From Flavobacteriaceae bacterium PS02336 (lineage in GTDB: Bacteria > Bacteroidota > Bacteroidia > Flavobacteriales > Flavobacteriaceae): a DNA stretch of 64,000 bases. Position numbers and translations under genes: made by a program. The stretch covers positions 1 through 64,000 of the forward strand of contig JASCOF010000005.1 of the NCBI GenBank assembly GCA_029960065.1, in the 5' to 3' direction. The notes beneath the pieces are model-generated. The model was not told where the DNA came from. It saw only the letters and a program-made list of their open reading frames with translations, and ran no database searches. Shown piece after piece: positions 61,397 through 64,000 of this stretch; the stretch's first letter is position 1, and the number at the start of each line of letters is the position of its first letter.

Positions 61397-62272
61397 ATTA
61401 TTCAGAAGATGAAGCATCCTGCCGACTTCAATATCCATTCTTGAAAAGGCAAACCATTTTTTACCCAGGTCTTTGAGCGATGCCCCTATATGGTAGAGTT
61501 CTGTATTGTCGATTATCATAAAACGGTCGTGGGCATCCGAGAAAACCTCAATAGTTACCGGAGGATATTGACTATTGTAGCGTTGTAAATCTAACCTTAA
61601 CTGATTGCTGACGGTCTTGGTCAAGACTGTAGCAGTTACATCGTTCTTACGCTTACCCAGTAAAGTAAGAACCGTATCATCCACATAATTATCAAGTAAG
61701 ATGATGGAACTTTTGGCACTGCGGATAATGTCAGAAACAAAGGTATAGGCATCAAATACCTGTCCGTTATAGAAAATGCCTTTTTCGCTGTGCAGCTTAT
61801 CGCTTTCCAAAGCCTTAAAAATTTCTTCAAATTTTTGGTCAGCTTTCAGTTGCTTTAACTCGATATTATCCAAACGATGGAACAAAGAAGCATTGCTGAT
61901 AAGCATACGCCGCATTTCTACAAAGGCTTCCATTATTTCAACGCTCATTTTAACGGCTATACCAGAACGAAGTATAGCAGATGCCATTGCAACTCCTTGT
62001 TCAGTAAAAGCATAGGGCAGATAACGTCTGCCTCCGTAGTTTAAACTTGAGGTTCCAAATTGGAACCTCAAGTTTTCAACTTCCTCGTCGGTCAGTTGAA
62101 AGCAGAATGATAGAGGAAAACGTACAATATTCCTTTTAACGGCTTTGTTCAGGTTCTTTGTTTCCACCTGATATAAGGCGGCAAGGTCACTATCCAACAT
62201 TACCTGTTTACCTCGGATAGTATAAATCAGGTTCCTGATTTCTTTGGGTACGATTGACGGTTTATTTTCCAT
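61391..62272 (-). CDS. ORF6N domain protein
   Basis: The ATG at 62272 gives 293 residues, and it overlaps the topoisomerase stop by 11 bases. The N-terminal ORF6N domain (RGKQVMLDSDLAALYQVETKNLNKAVKRN, about 20-110) is a DNA-binding module known from phages and mobile elements. The C-terminal half has a SSIILLDNYVDDTVLTLL core with a His-containing strand, of unknown function. It is common next to topB in Bacteroidota conjugative elements. Confidence 0.83.
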   Translation of the reverse strand: MENKPSIVPKEIRNLIYTIRGKQVMLDSDLAALYQVETKNLNKAVKRNIVRFPLSFCFQLTDEEVENLRFQFGTSSLNYGGRRYLPYAFTEQGVAMASAILRSGIAVKMSVEIMEAFVEMRRMLISNASLFHRLDNIELKQLKADQKFEEIFKALESDKLHSEKGIFYNGQVFDAYTFVSDIIRSAKSSIILLDNYVDDTVLTLLGKRKNDVTATVLTKTVSNQLRLDLQRYNSQYPPVTIEVFSDAHDRFMIIDNTELYHIGASLKDLGKKWFAFSRMDIEVGRMLHLLNNY

Positions 62273-64000
62273 TACGTTTACTGCTTTTGTTTTTCTCAAA
62301 CTCAAAGGAACTCTCAGCATTTTCTTTCAGTACTATATAAGCATCGAATTTCTTTCCGGCTTTGCTCGTCATCCCTTTGATTAAAGAAGTTTTGCCCTTA
62401 TTGACAAGGCTTGTTATATTTTCAATACTGATTTGTACACCACATACATTGCGGAACTGCACCCAACCACACACTTCATCTGAACATTTTACAATCTTGT
62501 CACGGATAATTAAATGCTGTTTTTTGCATTTTGGACAAATTAATTTAGGCAGGTTGCTTTGGGCAATGGAGGTTTGTAATAATTCTTCAGTAATAGTGGA
62601 TGCGTATTGTTCCATTTCCTTCTGAAAGGTGCTTGCATCTGCTTCGTTGTTTTCTATTTTTTGCAAAGCCAATTCCCATTCGGCAGTCATTGCCACATCC
62701 GCTATTTTTCGGTCTTTTACCAATCCATATACCTGCAATCCTTTTTCTGTAGGTATTAAAGATTTCTTTTCCCGTTGGATATAATTACGGGTAAACAGGG
62801 TTTCGATGATCGCGGCTCTTGTAGCCGGAGTACCGATACCAATATTTTGCAGGGCTTTTCGTTCGTCCTCATTTTCTATTTCCTTACCAGCACTTTCCAT
62901 AGCTGATAAAAGCCCTGCTTCGGTATAAAGTCCTGGCGGTTTAGTTTTCTTTTCAAGAACTGTAGCTTCATTTATTTTAAGCTCATCGCCTTTACTCAAT
63001 TCTGGCAAATCCTGAATTGGTTCGGTATCTTCATCAGAAAAACTTCCCTTAATGGCACGCCAGCCAGCCTCGATAATCTTACAGCCTTTCGATGTGAAAT
63101 CATAATGAACTACCTGTAAAGTAACATCGGTAATCTCTTTGATGCAGGCCTGTGAAAGAGCTTCAAGCAAACGAAAGGCAATCATATCGTAAACCGCATT
63201 TTCCTTTACATTTAATGCGGATGGTGTTTTATCAGTAATTAATAACCCGTGGTGATCAGTAACACGCAAATCGTTTACAATACGTTTATTGAAACGCCCC
63301 CATTTCATTTTAGTTACAGATTGTTTGCAGTTTTCCCTGTCTTGCAAGGATCTTACCAGATTGGGAATTTCTGCCCACATGTCTTCAGGAATATATTTGC
63401 TTCCGGTTCGTGGATAGGTGATAAACTTCTTTTCGTACAGGCTTTGGGCAATATTAAGCGTTTCTTCAGCAGATAAACTCAGTTTCTTATTGGCTTCTTT
63501 TTGCAATCCGGTAAGATCAAACAGTAGTGGCGGTTGTTCAGTGAGCCTTTTCGTTTCTACCGAAGTAACAGTTGCTGAACTGCTTCGTTGAATAGATTTC
63601 AGTGTATCATTGGCTAATGCTTGATCTTCCCATTTGGTTAGAGAAAGGCTTTTAAAATCTATCAGCTCTTTATGTTGTAATAGCTGTATCTGCCAATATT
63701 TCTTTATGGAGAAGTTCTTGTTTTCCAGATAGCGTTTGCAAATCAAAGCCAATGTGGGAGTCTGAACTCTACCTAGCGAATAGATACCATTACCCGCAGC
63801 TATGGAGAGTGCCTGTGTAGCATTTATGCCCACAAGCCAATCGGCCCGGCTTCTGCCTTGTGCAGCCTGATGCAATCCATCGAAGTCTTTTCCATCTTTG
63901 AGATTGTCAAAACCTTGTTTGATGGCTTTCTCGGTAAGTGAACTTATCCATAGCCGTTCAAATGGTTTATTACTTTTGAGATATTCATAAATATAGCGAA
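62262..64000 (-). CDS. topB: DNA topoisomerase III of the mobile element, 5' end outside window
   Basis: The frame is open from the right edge (RYIYEYLKSNKPFERLWIS) to the stop at 62262, covering about 579 residues of the C-terminal part. It has the type IA active-site tyrosine in ITYPRTGSKYIPEDM, the GIGTPATRAAIIETL segment, and a C-terminal zinc-binding part (CPKCKKQHL). Topoisomerase III is a frequent part of Bacteroidota integrative/conjugative elements and may help in DNA transfer. It overlaps the ORF6N gene by 11 bases and marks the right flank of the metal/arsenic cargo. Confidence 0.93.
   Translation of the reverse strand, partial: RYIYEYLKSNKPFERLWISSLTEKAIKQGFDNLKDGKDFDGLHQAAQGRSRADWLVGINATQALSIAAGNGIYSLGRVQTPTLALICKRYLENKNFSIKKYWQIQLLQHKELIDFKSLSLTKWEDQALANDTLKSIQRSSSATVTSVETKRLTEQPPLLFDLTGLQKEANKKLSLSAEETLNIAQSLYEKKFITYPRTGSKYIPEDMWAEIPNLVRSLQDRENCKQSVTKMKWGRFNKRIVNDLRVTDHHGLLITDKTPSALNVKENAVYDMIAFRLLEALSQACIKEITDVTLQVVHYDFTSKGCKIIEAGWRAIKGSFSDEDTEPIQDLPELSKGDELKINEATVLEKKTKPPGLYTEAGLLSAMESAGKEIENEDERKALQNIGIGTPATRAAIIETLFTRNYIQREKKSLIPTEKGLQVYGLVKDRKIADVAMTAEWELALQKIENNEADASTFQKEMEQYASTITEELLQTSIAQSNLPKLICPKCKKQHLIIRDKIVKCSDEVCGWVQFRNVCGVQISIENITSLVNKGKTSLIKGMTSKAGKKFDAYIVLKENAESSFEFEKNKSSKRNGK

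Noticed and set aside
1-64000. CRISPR arrays, transposases, tRNA or rRNA genes
   Set aside because: I looked for regularly spaced repeats, DDE-type motifs and tRNA-like cloverleaf sequence by eye and found none; a short or unusual RNA gene could still be missed.

Overview
The window looks like chromosomal or integrated-element DNA from a Bacteroidota bacterium (Flavobacteriia or Sphingobacteriia are most likely). The sequence basis: promoters carry the Bacteroidota -7 consensus TAnnTTTG, ribosome binding sites are weak, outer membrane proteins end in Phe, there is a TonB-dependent receptor, and the families DUF2892, DUF6132, DUF6428, DUF1896, RteC and YtxJ are all at home in this phylum. I cannot name the species. 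No rRNA, tRNA, CRISPR array or transposase gene was seen.

Region 1 (1 to about 25.2 kb, AT-rich) is a sulfur, respiration and stress block. It holds a YeeE-type thiosulfate transporter half, a Crp/Fnr regulator with a cysteine cluster, a DUF202 protein, an MFS carrier, a copper-type TonB receptor with the OprC CxxxM and HxM motifs, an amino-acid permease, an exported methyltransferase, DinB and carboxymuconolactone-decarboxylase-like proteins, a TetR-linked MacAB/TolC-type efflux system, three metallo-beta-lactamase/rhodanese (persulfide dioxygenase-like) proteins, cytochrome bd oxidase, a TSUP exporter, a 1-Cys peroxiredoxin, two rhodaneses, DUF2892, DUF6132 and thioredoxin. Seven promoters here share the same palindrome, TGTAAC-N4-GTTAC(A/T), always exactly 37 bp upstream of the -7 box. 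This is a coherent local regulon, and the Crp/Fnr protein at 868 is the obvious candidate regulator.

Region 2 (25.2 to 37 kb, visibly richer in G+C) is a thiol/electrophile and NAD block. It has two SnoaL-like proteins, an HxlR regulator, an AraC regulator, OsmC, a second thioredoxin, a FrnE/DsbA protein, a methyltransferase, a second DUF2892-DUF6132 pair whose thioredoxin has decayed into fragments on both sides of a ytxJ gene, and then a striking AraC regulon. Three promoters with identical geometry (direct repeat 21 bp apart, second half-site 27 bp before the -7 box) drive (i) a luciferase-like monooxygenase plus isochorismatase-fold hydrolase, (ii) two tandem atypical sirtuins plus an HD-domain protein, and (iii) a nicotinamidase-like hydrolase.

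Region 3 (37 to 64 kb) belongs to an integrative/conjugative element. It has a TolC-RND-adaptor efflux operon with two TlpA-like thioredoxins, RteC, a 1,807-residue methylase-helicase, DUF1896, then a metal/arsenic cargo block (esterase, AraC with an HMA-like N-terminus, TehB-like methyltransferase, CopA, VIT1/CCC1, HMA protein, Lgt, ArsR, two DUF6428, ArsC-like phosphatase, ACR3). ORF6N and DNA topoisomerase III close the window; topB runs off the right edge.
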